Positions 7,480 through 16,016 of a stretch of DNA of 64,000 bases are shown here, piece by piece (position 1 is the first letter of the stretch; each line of letters starts with the position of its first letter). Both the position numbers and the translations under genes were made by a program. The notes under the pieces are model-generated. The model did no database searches. It was not told the origin of the DNA and saw nothing but the letters and a program-made list of their open reading frames with translations. The stretch comes from Microvirga sesbaniae (GTDB taxonomy: Bacteria; Pseudomonadota; Alphaproteobacteria; Rhizobiales; Beijerinckiaceae), in assembly GCF_025460805.1 (NCBI RefSeq), contig NZ_JAMXFJ010000009.1, positions 1 to 64,000 on the forward strand, written 5' to 3'.

Positions 7480-8904
7480 TTAGGCCTCCACGCCGAGGGT
7501 GCGGGCGGGGTTGACTGCCGGAGCCGGGGTGATGCCGGCGGTGCGGATGGGATGGTCCGGGCCGGCCTCGGGTCCGGTCTCGCCCGGATGCGGGGGCTTG
7601 CCCATGAGCTTGAGGATGTAGCCGGTGCCCGCCCCGAACACGATGAAGTAGACGATGATGAAGGTCAGCAGCGAGGCGGCCACGGCAGGGGCCTCCAGCG
7701 GCGAAGCCGACGCCGCCGTCTTGAGCAGGCCGTAGACGGTGAAGGGCTGCCGACCCACTTCCGTCGTCACCCAGCCGGCGATCACGGCGACGAAGCCCGC
7801 GGGACCCATGGCCAACGCCAGCCCGTGCAGCGGGCGCCACTCGTAGAGCTTGCCGCGCCACCGGGCCAGGAGGCTGAGCGCTCCCAGGCCCAGCATCGCG
7901 AAGCCGAGACCTACCATGATGCGGAACGACCAGAACACCACGGGCACATAGGGCCAGTTGGCACGGTCGACCGTGTCGAGGCCATTCAGAGGCGCGTTCA
8001 GGTCGTGCTTGAGGATCAGCGACGAGGCCTTCGGGATCTGGATGGCGTTGCGGACCGTGCCGGCCTCCTGGTCGGGAATGCCGAACAGGATCAGGGGAGC
8101 GCCGTCCGGGTGGCTCTCGAAGTGACCTTCCATCGCCATGACCTTGGCGGGCTGATGCTCGAGGGTGTTGAGGCCATGCATGTCGCCCACGAGGATCTGA
8201 AGCGGAGCGACCAACGCCACCATGCCCATCGCCATCGAGAACATCACCCGGGCGCCGTTGTTGGTGCGCTCGCGCAAGAGGTGCCAGGCGCCGACGCCGC
8301 CGACCACGAGGGCCGTCGTGAGGTAGGCGGCGAGCACCGTGTGAACGAGGCGGTAGGGAAAGGATGGGTTGAAGACGATCGCCCACCAATCCTGCGGCAC
8401 GAACTGGCCGGCCTCGTTGATGCCGTAGCCGACGGGCGTCTGCATCCAGGAATTGGCGGAGAGAATCCAGAACGCGGAGATGAACGTGCCGATGGCGACC
8501 GCAAGTGTCGCAGCGAAGTGCAGCTTTCGGCCAACGCGACCCATGCCGAACAGCATGATGCCGAGGAAGCCCGCCTCCAGGAAGAAGGCGGTCATGACCT
8601 CATAGGCCATGAGCGGACCGATGACAGGCCCGGCCTTGTCGGAGAACACCGACCAGTTGGTGCCGAACTGATAGGACATGACGATGCCCGACACCACGCC
8701 CATGGCAAAGGCGAGGGCGAAGATCTTGAGCCAGTACTTGAACAGATTGAGGTAGACCTCGCGCCCGGTCCACAGCCACAGCCCCTCCAGCACGGCGAGG
8801 TAGCTCGCCAGCCCGATGGAGAAGGAGGGAAAAATGAAGTGGAAGGAAACGGTGAAGGCGAACTGGAAGCGCGCCAGCAGCAGCGCGTCGAACGGGTCGA
8901 ACAT
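7480..8904 (-). CDS. cydA: Cytochrome bd-type quinol oxidase subunit I (CIO subtype)
   Basis: This is a 474-residue subunit I. The axial haem histidine of the first helix is seen at FTVSFHFIFPSFSIG (H22), and the region around LEHQPAKVMAMEGHFES is the quinone-side loop with conserved lysine and glutamate. GRQPFTVYGLLKT is the usual C-terminal landmark. The Q-loop is short, as in cyanide-insensitive (CioA) oxidases. The enzyme oxidises quinol and reduces oxygen to water with high affinity and without pumping protons. Bd oxidases are generally more resistant to cyanide, NO and sulfide. The gene begins one base after the upstream regulator stop, so regulator and oxidase share an mRNA. Confidence 0.95.
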   Translation of the reverse strand: MFDPFDALLLARFQFAFTVSFHFIFPSFSIGLASYLAVLEGLWLWTGREVYLNLFKYWLKIFALAFAMGVVSGIVMSYQFGTNWSVFSDKAGPVIGPLMAYEVMTAFFLEAGFLGIMLFGMGRVGRKLHFAATLAVAIGTFISAFWILSANSWMQTPVGYGINEAGQFVPQDWWAIVFNPSFPYRLVHTVLAAYLTTALVVGGVGAWHLLRERTNNGARVMFSMAMGMVALVAPLQILVGDMHGLNTLEHQPAKVMAMEGHFESHPDGAPLILFGIPDQEAGTVRNAIQIPKASSLILKHDLNAPLNGLDTVDRANWPYVPVVFWSFRIMVGLGFAMLGLGALSLLARWRGKLYEWRPLHGLALAMGPAGFVAVIAGWVTTEVGRQPFTVYGLLKTAASASPLEAPAVAASLLTFIIVYFIVFGAGTGYILKLMGKPPHPGETGPEAGPDHPIRTAGITPAPAVNPARTLGVEA

Positions 8905-8905
8905 T

Positions 8906-9490
8906 CTACTTGTCCTTGGGGGCGTCGCGGCCGCTCTTCCTCGAACCCGGCACGACGAAGAGACGGTCCTTCATCTCCAGGACCTTCTGCACCTTCGAGC
9001 CGAGCGTCAGGAGCTGCACGAGGCGTTCGGTATCGAGCCGCTGCACGTCGGCGTACCAGCCGGTGAGAAGCTCGAAGAGGTCGTGCATCTCGCGCATGCG
9101 CTCCTGGGCATGGCGCTCCTCGGCGCTGGCGGGCTCCTGCATGAGCACCTCGCGCAGGAGGGTCATGGTCGGGTCGATCTCGCGCTTCTTGCGCTCTTCG
9201 ACCAGTGTGCGGACGATCTGCCAAATATCGTCGGGTGTGGCGAAATAATCGCGCCGGTCGCCGGGCTTGTGCTGCAACCGCACGAGATTCCAGGCCTGAA
9301 GTTCCTTCAACCCCATGCTGACGTTGGAGCGGGAGACGCCAAGCCGCTCGACGATGTCCTCGGCGTTCAGCGGCTCCTTGGAGAGATACAGCAGGGCATA
9401 GATCTGGCCGACGGTGCGGTTGATGCCCCAGCGGGAGCCCATCTCGCCGAAGTGGAGCACGAAGGTCTGGACGAGGGGAGGGAGGTTCAC
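8906..9490 (-). CDS. GbsR/MarR-family transcriptional regulator of the bd oxidase operon
   Basis: About 194 residues from GTG 9490 (AGGA six bases upstream). A winged helix-turn-helix lies at NRTVGQIYALLYLSKEPLNAEDIVERLGVSRSNVSMGLKELQAWNLVRLQHKPGDRRDYF, followed by a long helical region that probably dimerises, as in GbsR. An in-frame TTG at 9544 would extend the protein by 18 residues, but it would place the palindromes at 9499-9523 inside the coding region. I prefer the later start, which leaves them as candidate operator sites. As the first gene of gbsR-cydA-cydB-DUF2474-tehA it probably controls its own operon. The ligand is unknown. Confidence 0.85.
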   Translation of the reverse strand: MNLPPLVQTFVLHFGEMGSRWGINRTVGQIYALLYLSKEPLNAEDIVERLGVSRSNVSMGLKELQAWNLVRLQHKPGDRRDYFATPDDIWQIVRTLVEERKKREIDPTMTLLREVLMQEPASAEERHAQERMREMHDLFELLTGWYADVQRLDTERLVQLLTLGSKVQKVLEMKDRLFVVPGSRKSGRDAPKDK

Positions 9491-9498
9491 GGGATGTC

Positions 9499-9523
9499 CT
9501 GAAATTTCAGAATTTCCTGAAAT
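9499..9523. promoter_or_regulatory. Two palindromes before the GbsR-like gene (candidate auto-operator)
   Basis: CTGAAATTTCAG (9499-9510) is a perfect 12-base palindrome. It is followed at once by ATTTC-CT-GAAAT (9512-9523), a second inverted repeat of the same half-site. They sit 9 to 33 bases upstream of the preferred start of the first operon gene. The pair fits a cooperative operator for a dimeric winged-helix repressor. Confidence 0.55.
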
Positions 9524-9535
9524 ATGTGATTTCCT

Positions 9536-9549
9536 TTGACCCAAGTCAA
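9536..9549. promoter_or_regulatory. FixK/FNR-type box upstream of the bd oxidase operon
   Basis: TTGACCCAAGTCAA is a perfect palindrome that fits TTGA-N6-TCAA, the consensus shape of FNR/FixK-family sites. It lies in the divergent region between the oxidase operon and the ArsR gene, 46 bases upstream of the first oxidase-operon start. A low-oxygen activator site there would match the function of a bd oxidase. Confidence 0.55.
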
Positions 9550-9610
9550 GTCACGCGCCGATGCCGCCATTCCTGGACCGAGGCCGGAACCAGGCGCCGC
9601 CCTTGACGGT

Positions 9611-9630
9611 AATTTAGATCTATCTAAATT
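9611..9630. promoter_or_regulatory. Perfect inverted repeat, candidate ArsR-family operator
   Basis: Arms AATTTAGAT and ATCTAAATT are separated by CT. They lie just after a TTGACG -35-like hexamer (9603-9608) and 38 bases upstream of the ArsR start. AT-rich palindromes over the promoter are the usual operators of this family, so negative autoregulation is likely. Confidence 0.65.
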
Positions 9631-9668
9631 AGTAGTACCTAATATGAATCGTGATGCGGAGCGATCGA

Positions 9669-9971
9669 ATGGATCTCGAAGCCCTCGAACGGCAGGCGAC
9701 CGAGGTGGCGGACATCCTGCGCACGCTCGCCAACGAGCGGCGCCTGATGATCCTGTGCAAGCTGGTGGAATGGCGTGAGGGAAACGTCACCACCCTGGCC
9801 GAGGCGGTGGGCCTGTCGCAGTCCGCCCTGTCGCAACACCTCGCAAAGATGCGGGACGAAGGGATCGTCACGACCCGGCGCGAGAGCCAGACGATCTGGT
9901 ACCGCGTCGCCGATCCGCGCATCGAGCGGCTCTTCGCAACCCTCTACGAACTGTATTGCAAGCAGGCCTAG
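9669..9971 (+). CDS. ArsR-family regulator with YgaV/BigR/SqrR-type cysteine pair
   Basis: 100 residues from ATG 9669, chosen because GGAG stands seven bases upstream; earlier in-frame GTG and ATG codons at 9651/9654 lack such a site. The fold is a single winged helix with recognition helix LSQSALSQHLAKMRDEGIV. The only cysteines are C30 (MILCKL) and C97 (ELYCKQA). These two positions match the disulfide/tetrasulfide-forming pair of BigR, SqrR and YgaV, which sense persulfides or oxidants, rather than the metal sites of ArsR or SmtB. The gene is divergent from the bd oxidase operon, and a perfect palindrome covers its promoter. Its stop codon is supplied by the adjoining repeat. Confidence 0.8.
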   Translation: MDLEALERQATEVADILRTLANERRLMILCKLVEWREGNVTTLAEAVGLSQSALSQHLAKMRDEGIVTTRRESQTIWYRVADPRIERLFATLYELYCKQA

Positions 9972-10064
9972 AGCATTTTTCGGTGAAGTGGATCCGGTTC
10001 ACCGTCAAAAAAACGCGGCTCGACAAAGAAGAGAGCTGATTCCACGTGAGTGGAAACAGGTCTA
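9968..10064. repeat. 97-base palindromic repeat between convergent genes, probably a bidirectional terminator
   Basis: The element runs from CTAGAGC to GGTCTAG. GTGGATCCGGTTCAC gives one hairpin-like region, and CTGATTCCAC-GTGA-GTGGAAACAG a second with near-perfect arms. The TAG stop of the ArsR gene (9969-9971) and the TAG of the facing exonuclease gene (10062-10064) are both its terminal CTAG ends. A related piece is at 5196-5262. Confidence 0.55.
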
Positions 10065-11063
10065 GCGTGCCGACCGGAACCGCTCGAAGGCGGTGATCCT
10101 CTGGCTGAAGGGCTCGACCTCGCGCCGGTAAACCTCCCGTCGTAGAAACGCGAGTTCGGCTTCAAAGGCCTCCTCGTCGACCTCCGCCCACCAAGCCTTC
10201 GGTCGGCCATCGGTGCCATCGTTCCAGCGGTACTTGCGCGCCTTCAGCACATCCTTCATGTCGAACGGACTGCCCTCGGCCCAGATGCGCACGAGCGCTT
10301 TTCGCGCGGAGGTCAGCAGATGGCCGAAGGCGAACCCGGCCCCGGAGGGGAGGGGGGAGGCCAGCACCTCGAGCAGGGCATGGCAATCCTCGACCGCCCG
10401 GTGGCCCTGGTGGAACCAGCCGCACTGGGTCAGGAGGTACCCGAGCTTCGACCCCTCAAAGCCGAACCCGCTCCAGGCGATTTCGGAATGGGAGCAGGCC
10501 CACGCCTTGAGCTGGAAGTCCTTGGACAGGCGCTCACAGAAGGGCCGGTCAAAGCGAGCATTATGCGCGATGACCAACTCCGCCGGCGCGATGAACCTCT
10601 CAACGGCCTGGAGATCGAGCACCTGGCCGGCGACCATGTCAGGCGTGATCCCGGTCAGGCGAGTGATTTCAGGACTGATCGGTACGCCAGGCTCACGCAG
10701 GGCATTGAACGTTCCGATCACATCACCGATCCGGCCTTCCTCATCATAGGTGAAGGCAACCATGCCGAGTTCGATGACCTCGTCTCGCGTGTGATCCAGA
10801 CCTGTGGTTTCGGTGTCCAGGATGACGGCGATCTTCTCGCCGTGGAAAGAGGTGCGGGACACGACGATGGGGCGCGGTGTCAATCGGCGCAGAACGCGGT
10901 AGTCGCCTGTGGCTTCCAGCATCCGCGCGGCGGTCTCATGGTCGGGAGCCTTGAAGGACTCGCTGCGTTGTCTGGCCTTGATGACAATCTGATCGACGGG
11001 ACTCGTCTCGATCGGACCCGTCGGTGCATCGTAGTCCAAGAATAGGTCAGCCTGGCCTCGCAT
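10062..11063 (-). CDS. DnaQ-type 3'-5' exonuclease domain protein
   Basis: 333 residues from ATG 11063, which has AAGGTG about eight bases upstream. The DEDDh exonuclease motifs are all present: ExoI AVILDTETTGLD, ExoII VIAHNARFDRPF, and ExoIII HRAVEDCHALLEVL (histidine type). The C-terminal 90 residues (KALVRIWAEGSPFDMKDVLKARKYRWNDG) resemble the extra domain of DNA polymerase III epsilon-like proteins found outside the replicase. It would remove nucleotides from DNA or RNA 3' ends in the cytoplasm. The target is unknown. It stands alone and converges on the ArsR gene. Confidence 0.85.
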   Translation of the reverse strand: MRGQADLFLDYDAPTGPIETSPVDQIVIKARQRSESFKAPDHETAARMLEATGDYRVLRRLTPRPIVVSRTSFHGEKIAVILDTETTGLDHTRDEVIELGMVAFTYDEEGRIGDVIGTFNALREPGVPISPEITRLTGITPDMVAGQVLDLQAVERFIAPAELVIAHNARFDRPFCERLSKDFQLKAWACSHSEIAWSGFGFEGSKLGYLLTQCGWFHQGHRAVEDCHALLEVLASPLPSGAGFAFGHLLTSARKALVRIWAEGSPFDMKDVLKARKYRWNDGTDGRPKAWWAEVDEEAFEAELAFLRREVYRREVEPFSQRITAFERFRSAR

Positions 11064-11334
11064 TCCCACACCTTCTGCCCGCCAACAGGACAGGCCCGCG
11101 CGTCGGGCCCGGCGGGGCAGACTAGCGGGTGCGAGTCGCCAGATCGTTAATGCACAAGGCAGGCGGGAGGCAGTACAAACTGTGCAGTGGTTGGTCTGCC
11201 CCGATCCTGGGGGCAGATCTGGTATACAAGGTTACAGCGGGAGTGCTTTGTACCCGGTCCGGATTTGCAAACTGACCCTTGTTTTCTGAAGCGCCTCATA
11301 CGATTTCACGTGGTCATAATGGTGAGCCTGGACC
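11064..11334. other. Divergent intergenic region between exonuclease and SelO genes
   Basis: This is 271 bases with no recognisable gene, repeat or clear promoter. It must contain the start signals for both divergent genes, but I cannot assign them. Confidence 0.5.
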
Positions 11335-12813
11335 ATGACCCTTCATTTTGCCTTCGACAACACCTACGCGCGCCTGCCTGATCGGTTCTTTGCGCGCATA
11401 GAACCCGAAGCCGTCAGAGCTCCGAGGCTCATCCGGCTGAACCGGGATCTCGCGTTACGCCTCGGCCTCGACCCTGATCACCTCTCCAGCCATGATGGAG
11501 TCGCGCTGTTGTCCGGCAACCGCGTTCCGGATGCGGCCGAGCCCATCGCGATGGCCTATGCCGGGCACCAGTTTGGGCAATTCGTGCCGCAGCTCGGCGA
11601 TGGCCGTGCCATCCTCCTCGGTGAAGTGGTCGACCAAAATGGCATCCGTCGGGACATTCAGCTCAAAGGCTCAGGTCCGACACCTTTCTCGCGCCGCGGT
11701 GATGGTCGGGCGGCACTGGGACCTGTCCTGCGGGAATATCTCCTCAGCGAGGCAATGGCGGCGCTCGGCCTGCCGACAACGCGTGCGCTCGCCGCGGTGT
11801 TGACCGGAGAGACCGTTGTCCGGGAGACGCCACTTCCCGGTGCGGTTCTCACCCGGGTAGCATCGAGCCATATTCGGGTCGGCACGTTCCAGTTCTTTGC
11901 AGCCCGGCAGGATACGGAAGGGCTACGCCTTCTCGCCGACTACGTCATCGGCCGACACTACCCGCACGCTGCCGAAAGCGATCGTCCCTACCGGGCGTTC
12001 CTCGACCTGGTGATCGCCGCCCAGGCAGACCTTATTGCCCGTTGGCTGCACATCGGCTTCATCCATGGAGTCATGAACACCGACAACATGTCCATCGCCG
12101 GCGAGACGATTGATTACGGGCCATGCGCCTTCATGGATGCCTACGATCCGGCGACGGTCTTCAGCTCCATCGACCGGCAGGGCCGCTACGCCTATGGCAA
12201 CCAGCCGCGCATCGGCCTCTGGAATTTGACGCGGCTGGCCGAGACGCTTCTGCCGCTCCTGTCTGAGGACGAGGAGAAGGCCGTGGCTGAAGCGAGCGAG
12301 GCGCTCGAAGCCTTCGCGGGCAAGTTCGAGGCGGCCTATCACGCTGGGCTCAGGCGCAAGCTCGGGCTGCTGACGGAGCGCGAGGAGGATCCGACGCTTG
12401 CCGGTGATCTCCTGAAGGTCATGGCCGAGAACCAGGCTGACTTCACCCTGACCTTCCGGCGGCTGAGCGATGCTGCCGCTGGTCCTGAGGGAGACGAGGC
12501 CGTCCGAAACCTCTTCATCAATCCGCTTGCTTATGATGCTTGGGCCACCCGCTGGCGCGAGCGGTTGAGCGTTGAACCGCAAGATGGTGTCAGGCGCCAA
12601 GCTGCCATGCGCGCAGTCAATCCAGCCTTTATCCCGCGCAATCATCGCGTGGAGGCGATGATTCAAGCTGCCGTGGAGCAGGGCGACTTTGCTCCGTTCG
12701 AAGAGCTTCTGATGGTCCTCTCGCGTCCCTATGAGGACCAGCCAGCTTTCGCCTCCTATTCCGAACCCCCGGAACCACATCAGCGCGTCTATCGGACATT
12801 CTGCGGAACGTAA
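11335..12813 (+). CDS. selO: SelO/YdiU protein adenylyltransferase (pseudokinase)
   Basis: 492 residues with the SelO signature throughout: [24 protein letters not shown] near the N-terminus, [27 protein letters not shown], and the active-site block [20 protein letters not shown] (D250, N251, D260). Family members transfer AMP to serine, threonine or tyrosine of target proteins, with roles in redox homeostasis. The E. coli enzyme is cytoplasmic and activated by oxidation through a C-terminal cysteine. Here the protein ends RVYRTFCGT, with a cysteine three residues from the end, as expected. The ribosome site before ATG 11335 is weak. Confidence 0.95.
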   Translation: MTLHFAFDNTYARLPDRFFARIEPEAVRAPRLIRLNRDLALRLGLDPDHLSSHDGVALLSGNRVPDAAEPIAMAYAGHQFGQFVPQLGDGRAILLGEVVDQNGIRRDIQLKGSGPTPFSRRGDGRAALGPVLREYLLSEAMAALGLPTTRALAAVLTGETVVRETPLPGAVLTRVASSHIRVGTFQFFAARQDTEGLRLLADYVIGRHYPHAAESDRPYRAFLDLVIAAQADLIARWLHIGFIHGVMNTDNMSIAGETIDYGPCAFMDAYDPATVFSSIDRQGRYAYGNQPRIGLWNLTRLAETLLPLLSEDEEKAVAEASEALEAFAGKFEAAYHAGLRRKLGLLTEREEDPTLAGDLLKVMAENQADFTLTFRRLSDAAAGPEGDEAVRNLFINPLAYDAWATRWRERLSVEPQDGVRRQAAMRAVNPAFIPRNHRVEAMIQAAVEQGDFAPFEELLMVLSRPYEDQPAFASYSEPPEPHQRVYRTFCGT

Positions 12814-12986
12814 CGCCAGACGGCCGCCTCAGTCCCTTCGCACGTGGGTCGTTCACCCCATCTGGTGCCGCACCTCCAGCGTCAGATGTGAAACTCCGCT
12901 GGACATCGAAATCTCTCCGCGGCTTGTGCCTCCGCCCAGTGACCATTCTGCATACTGGACGGAGGAACGGCGGGATGCGTGAGAAT

Positions 12987-13182
12987 TCAGCTGACCGGGG
13001 CAGCCAAATGCCCGACCACATGTTGGCGTGCTTCGTCGTCCACCTCAGATTTGAAGCTGTGCTTCTCCTTCAGCGCGGAAGCGGCCTGAGCGGCCAGGCG
13101 AGCGCTGATCTCGTCAAAGAGACGTTTGAGGTTCGGGAAGCCCCCCGTCGGTGGTAGGTTTCCTCCCCCTGGAGCTGAACCT
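12987..13182 (-). pseudogene. Tail of an unidentified gene cut by the inverted dispersed repeat
   Basis: On the minus strand an open segment runs from the repeat edge to a TGA at 12987-12989. It encodes NLPPTGGFPNLKRLFDEISAR, then LAAQAASALKEKHSFKSEVDD, then EARQHVVGHLAAPVS. The composition looks like a genuine protein end, with an amphipathic helix, but there is no start because the repeat begins immediately upstream. On the far side of the repeat, minus-strand 13325-13400 again reads protein-like (PHLAPPMTDAEWEQLR). The two may be halves of one interrupted gene. I cannot name the family. Confidence 0.4.
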
Positions 13183-13323
13183 AGAGCCTCGGACGGAAAA
13201 GTGGATCCGGTTTTCGCTGGCGCGGCCCGCTGGGTCCATTCTGACCGATGCTCTCATCCAAGAAGAAAGCATCGGATGGATCCCAAAAGGGCAAGTCCAC
13301 TTTTCACGTCCGATGCTTGAGCG
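13183..13323 (-). repeat. Dispersed two-hairpin repeat (MITE-like), copy 3, inverted
   Basis: This is the reverse complement of the copies at 1684 and 3247, including the internal CTTTTGGG/CCCAAAAG stem and the outer AGCATCGG/CCGATGCT repeats. One end has AGAGCCTCGG instead of AGAGCATCGG. The end that matches the left end of copy 2 shares its flank GCGCTCAAGCATCGGAC, so the element probably extends a few bases beyond the inverted repeat. Confidence 0.8.
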
Positions 13324-13512
13324 CATCGGGATTTCGCGCTGATCGCAGTTGCTCCCATTCAGCATCGGTCATCGGTGGCGCAAGATGCGGCTCTCCTGAG
13401 TGGGTGTATGCGAGCAACGGAATGGTCTAGCTTATCTTATCGGGAGATTTGCGTATGGTGTTGGAACACCACACCTCGGACGCGTCGTGACAAAGGAAAT
13501 TTGATCTGTCGA

Positions 13513-15711
13513 TCAGTGGCCAGCTAACCATTCCCGCAGTTTCGTCCAGCGCCTCTTCATCTGCCCGCCTCTCACTGCAATCCCAATTGCTTTCTTCTGG
13601 CCCACCAGAACGACCAACCGCTTGCCGCGGGTGACGCCCGTGTAAAGCAGGTTGCGAGCCAGCATCGCGAAGTGCTGTGTTACGACCGGGATGATGACGG
13701 CGGGATATTCCGACCCCTGCGACTTGTGAATGGTGGTCGCATAAGCGGGGACGAGGGTGTCGAGCTCGCCAAACGGGTATGACACCTCCCGGCCATCAAA
13801 GGAAGCAATCAGCGCCCCTTCCTCATCGTCGATCCTGACGACCGTACCGAGATCGCCGTTGAACACCTCCCGGTCGTAGTCGTTCTGGGTTTCCATCACC
13901 CGGTCACCGGGTGAGAAGCGCCAGCCAAACCGCTCCACCTTCGCGGGCGGACTGGGATTGAGCACCTCCTGGAGCTGGATGTTGAGGTTACGGGCACCCA
14001 GCACCCCCCGGTTCATGGGACAGAGCACCTGGATGTCCTTCATGGGATCGAGCCCGAAGCGATGGGGCATGCGGTCCTTGATCATCTGGATGATCTTCGG
14101 CACCCCTTCCTCGGGATCGTTGATTTCCACGATGTAGAAGTCGCTCTCTTCGCCCGCCCTGGGAGGCTCGGGCATCTGGCCCCTGTTAATGCGATGGGCG
14201 TTCACCACGATCCGGCTTTCTGCCGCCTGCCGGAACACCTCGGTCAGACGCGCCACTGGAATGCGCTCTGAGGCAATGATATCGGCCAGTACCTGGCCCG
14301 AGCCGACCGACGGCAACTGATCGACATCGCCCACCAGCAGCAGACCCGCCTGAGCCGGAATGGCCTTGGTGAGGGCGTTCATCAGCGGCACATCCACCAT
14401 GGAGGTCTCGTCCACAACCAGCAGATCGCAGTCGAGCGGGTTCTCCTCGTTGCGCGAGAAGCCCCCGTGCTTAGGATCGATCTCCAGGAGCCGGTGGATG
14501 GTCTTGGCCTCCCGCCCGGTCTGCTCGGTCATACGCTTGGCCGCCCGTCCTGTCGGCGCCGCCAGCGCCACCCTAACACGCTTGGCGACCAGCAAGCGCA
14601 GGATGGTATCGAGCAAGGTCGTCTTGCCGACACCGGGACCGCCGGTCACCACCGCGACCTTGGCGCCGAGCACCCGCTTCAGTGCCTCACGCTGCGAGGC
14701 GGCCAGGGTTTTGCCCGTGCGGCCCTCGACCCAGGGAATGGCCTTGTCGAGGTCGATCTCGGGCCAAGGCGCTGGACCGGACGCTCGCTCGATCAAACGA
14801 GAGGCAATCGCCTGCTCGGCCAAGTACAGCCCTTTCAGGAAGAGGCAGGTCTCCTCACCGATGGTGTCCGAGACGATCTCGCCCTTGGACAGTTCCTCGA
14901 CGATGGCGGTACGAATCAGGGTCTCATCCACTTCAAGGAGTTGCTCGGCCAGCCGGGTGAGAGCCTCGACCGGCAATGCGCAGTGCCCCTCATCCGTCGC
15001 CGTCTGGAGCGCGAACGCGATACCCGCCCGGATGCGCTGAGGGGCTGTCTTCTCCATTCCGAGCTTGGCCGCGATGGCATCCGCTGTCCGGAAGCCGATG
15101 CCCCGCACATCCTTCGCCAACCGGTACGGGTCCTCGGTCATGACCTGAATGGCCTCATAGCCGTAGGTCTTGAAGATGCGGACCGCCCGGGCGGTACCGA
15201 CCCCGTGCGCATGAAGGAAGATCATGATCTCCCGCACGGCCTTCTGTTCGGCCCAGCCCGCCACGATGCGGGAGGCCCGCATCGGGCCGATGCCGGGCAC
15301 CTCGGTCAGGCGCTCGGGGGCGGCCTCGATGATCTCGAAGGTGTCCACGCCGAAGGCTGCCACGATCCGCTTGGCCATGGCGGGTCCGATGCCTCGCATC
15401 TGACCCGAGGCCAGATACTTCTCGATGCCCTCTGCCCCTGTGGGCGGGGTGGTCTTCAGAACCTCGGCCCTGAACTGGAGCCCGTGCGTGCGGTCGCTGA
15501 TCCAGAGCCCACTGGCTGTGACCCACTCCCCGGCCGACGCCGCCGGGGTGTGGCCCACGACTGTCACAAGGTCACGCTTGCCACGCGTATAGACTTTCAG
15601 GACAGCGAAGCCGTTCTCGGCATTGTGAAAGGTGATGCGCTCCACCGAACCCGCGAGTGTCTCGAGGGCAGGCCTCTGATCAGTTTGTGAGGGGCGCATC
15701 ATTTGGTTCAT
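13513..15711 (-). CDS. recD2: RecD2-type ATP-dependent DNA helicase
   Basis: 732 residues, the normal length for the RecBC-independent RecD2 family. The N-terminal third has an OB-like segment and tandem helix-hairpin-helix motifs (MRGIGPAMAKRIVAAFG, EVPGIGPMRASRIV). The SF1B helicase core carries Walker A GGPGVGKTTLLDT (K363), motif II VVDETSMVD, GDVDQLPSVGSGQVL, and the C-terminal AYATTIHKSQGSEYPAVIIPV with LLYTGVTRGKRLVVLVG. It unwinds DNA with 5'-3' polarity and is linked to repair and recombination. There are no operon partners. Start ATG 15711 has GCAGG five bases upstream. Confidence 0.95.
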   Translation of the reverse strand: MNQMMRPSQTDQRPALETLAGSVERITFHNAENGFAVLKVYTRGKRDLVTVVGHTPAASAGEWVTASGLWISDRTHGLQFRAEVLKTTPPTGAEGIEKYLASGQMRGIGPAMAKRIVAAFGVDTFEIIEAAPERLTEVPGIGPMRASRIVAGWAEQKAVREIMIFLHAHGVGTARAVRIFKTYGYEAIQVMTEDPYRLAKDVRGIGFRTADAIAAKLGMEKTAPQRIRAGIAFALQTATDEGHCALPVEALTRLAEQLLEVDETLIRTAIVEELSKGEIVSDTIGEETCLFLKGLYLAEQAIASRLIERASGPAPWPEIDLDKAIPWVEGRTGKTLAASQREALKRVLGAKVAVVTGGPGVGKTTLLDTILRLLVAKRVRVALAAPTGRAAKRMTEQTGREAKTIHRLLEIDPKHGGFSRNEENPLDCDLLVVDETSMVDVPLMNALTKAIPAQAGLLLVGDVDQLPSVGSGQVLADIIASERIPVARLTEVFRQAAESRIVVNAHRINRGQMPEPPRAGEESDFYIVEINDPEEGVPKIIQMIKDRMPHRFGLDPMKDIQVLCPMNRGVLGARNLNIQLQEVLNPSPPAKVERFGWRFSPGDRVMETQNDYDREVFNGDLGTVVRIDDEEGALIASFDGREVSYPFGELDTLVPAYATTIHKSQGSEYPAVIIPVVTQHFAMLARNLLYTGVTRGKRLVVLVGQKKAIGIAVRGGQMKRRWTKLREWLAGH

Positions 15712-16016
15712 GGTGCCTGCCAGGGAAGGTTCCTGGGCTCTCCGACTGTATCGTCGGATGGCACCACTGACGAGGATGCCATCCCTATATTGCCATCAGA
15801 TGTTCTCGGTTTGTTTCAAGGCTTTTTTGCGGCGACTCGGCTTGACACGACCGTGCGCAAGGGCAATTCGCAGATCCGGTTGTGATGCTAAGCTTGCAAG
15901 CGTCAATCCCGAGCATTCGCAGAGTTGTGCTCGGTTTCCACGACCGACAAGGAATGTGGTCAATCATCGGGTAGCAAAGCGATACTCAGGAGATGGGTGC
16001 GGGTTTGGAGGTGACG
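15712..16016. other. Intergenic region upstream of recD2
   Basis: No gene is seen. Inverted repeats are present: CCAGG...CCTGG near 15720-15736, and GGATGGCA (15756-15763) with TGCCATCC (15777-15784), which could form a hairpin or regulator site in the recD2 leader. I found no GTTC-N7-GTTC alphaproteobacterial LexA box. Confidence 0.35.

Noticed and set aside
6472..9066. A plus-strand open frame of more than 850 codons antisense to the bd oxidase genes
   Set aside because: It is rich in D, H, R, G and E with no hydrophobic core or domain and lies exactly opposite cydB and cydA. Long antisense frames are expected opposite GC-rich membrane-protein genes.
15712..16016. LexA box upstream of recD2
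   Set aside because: No GTTC-N7-GTTC or GAAC-N7-GAAC arrangement was found; only unrelated inverted repeats are present.
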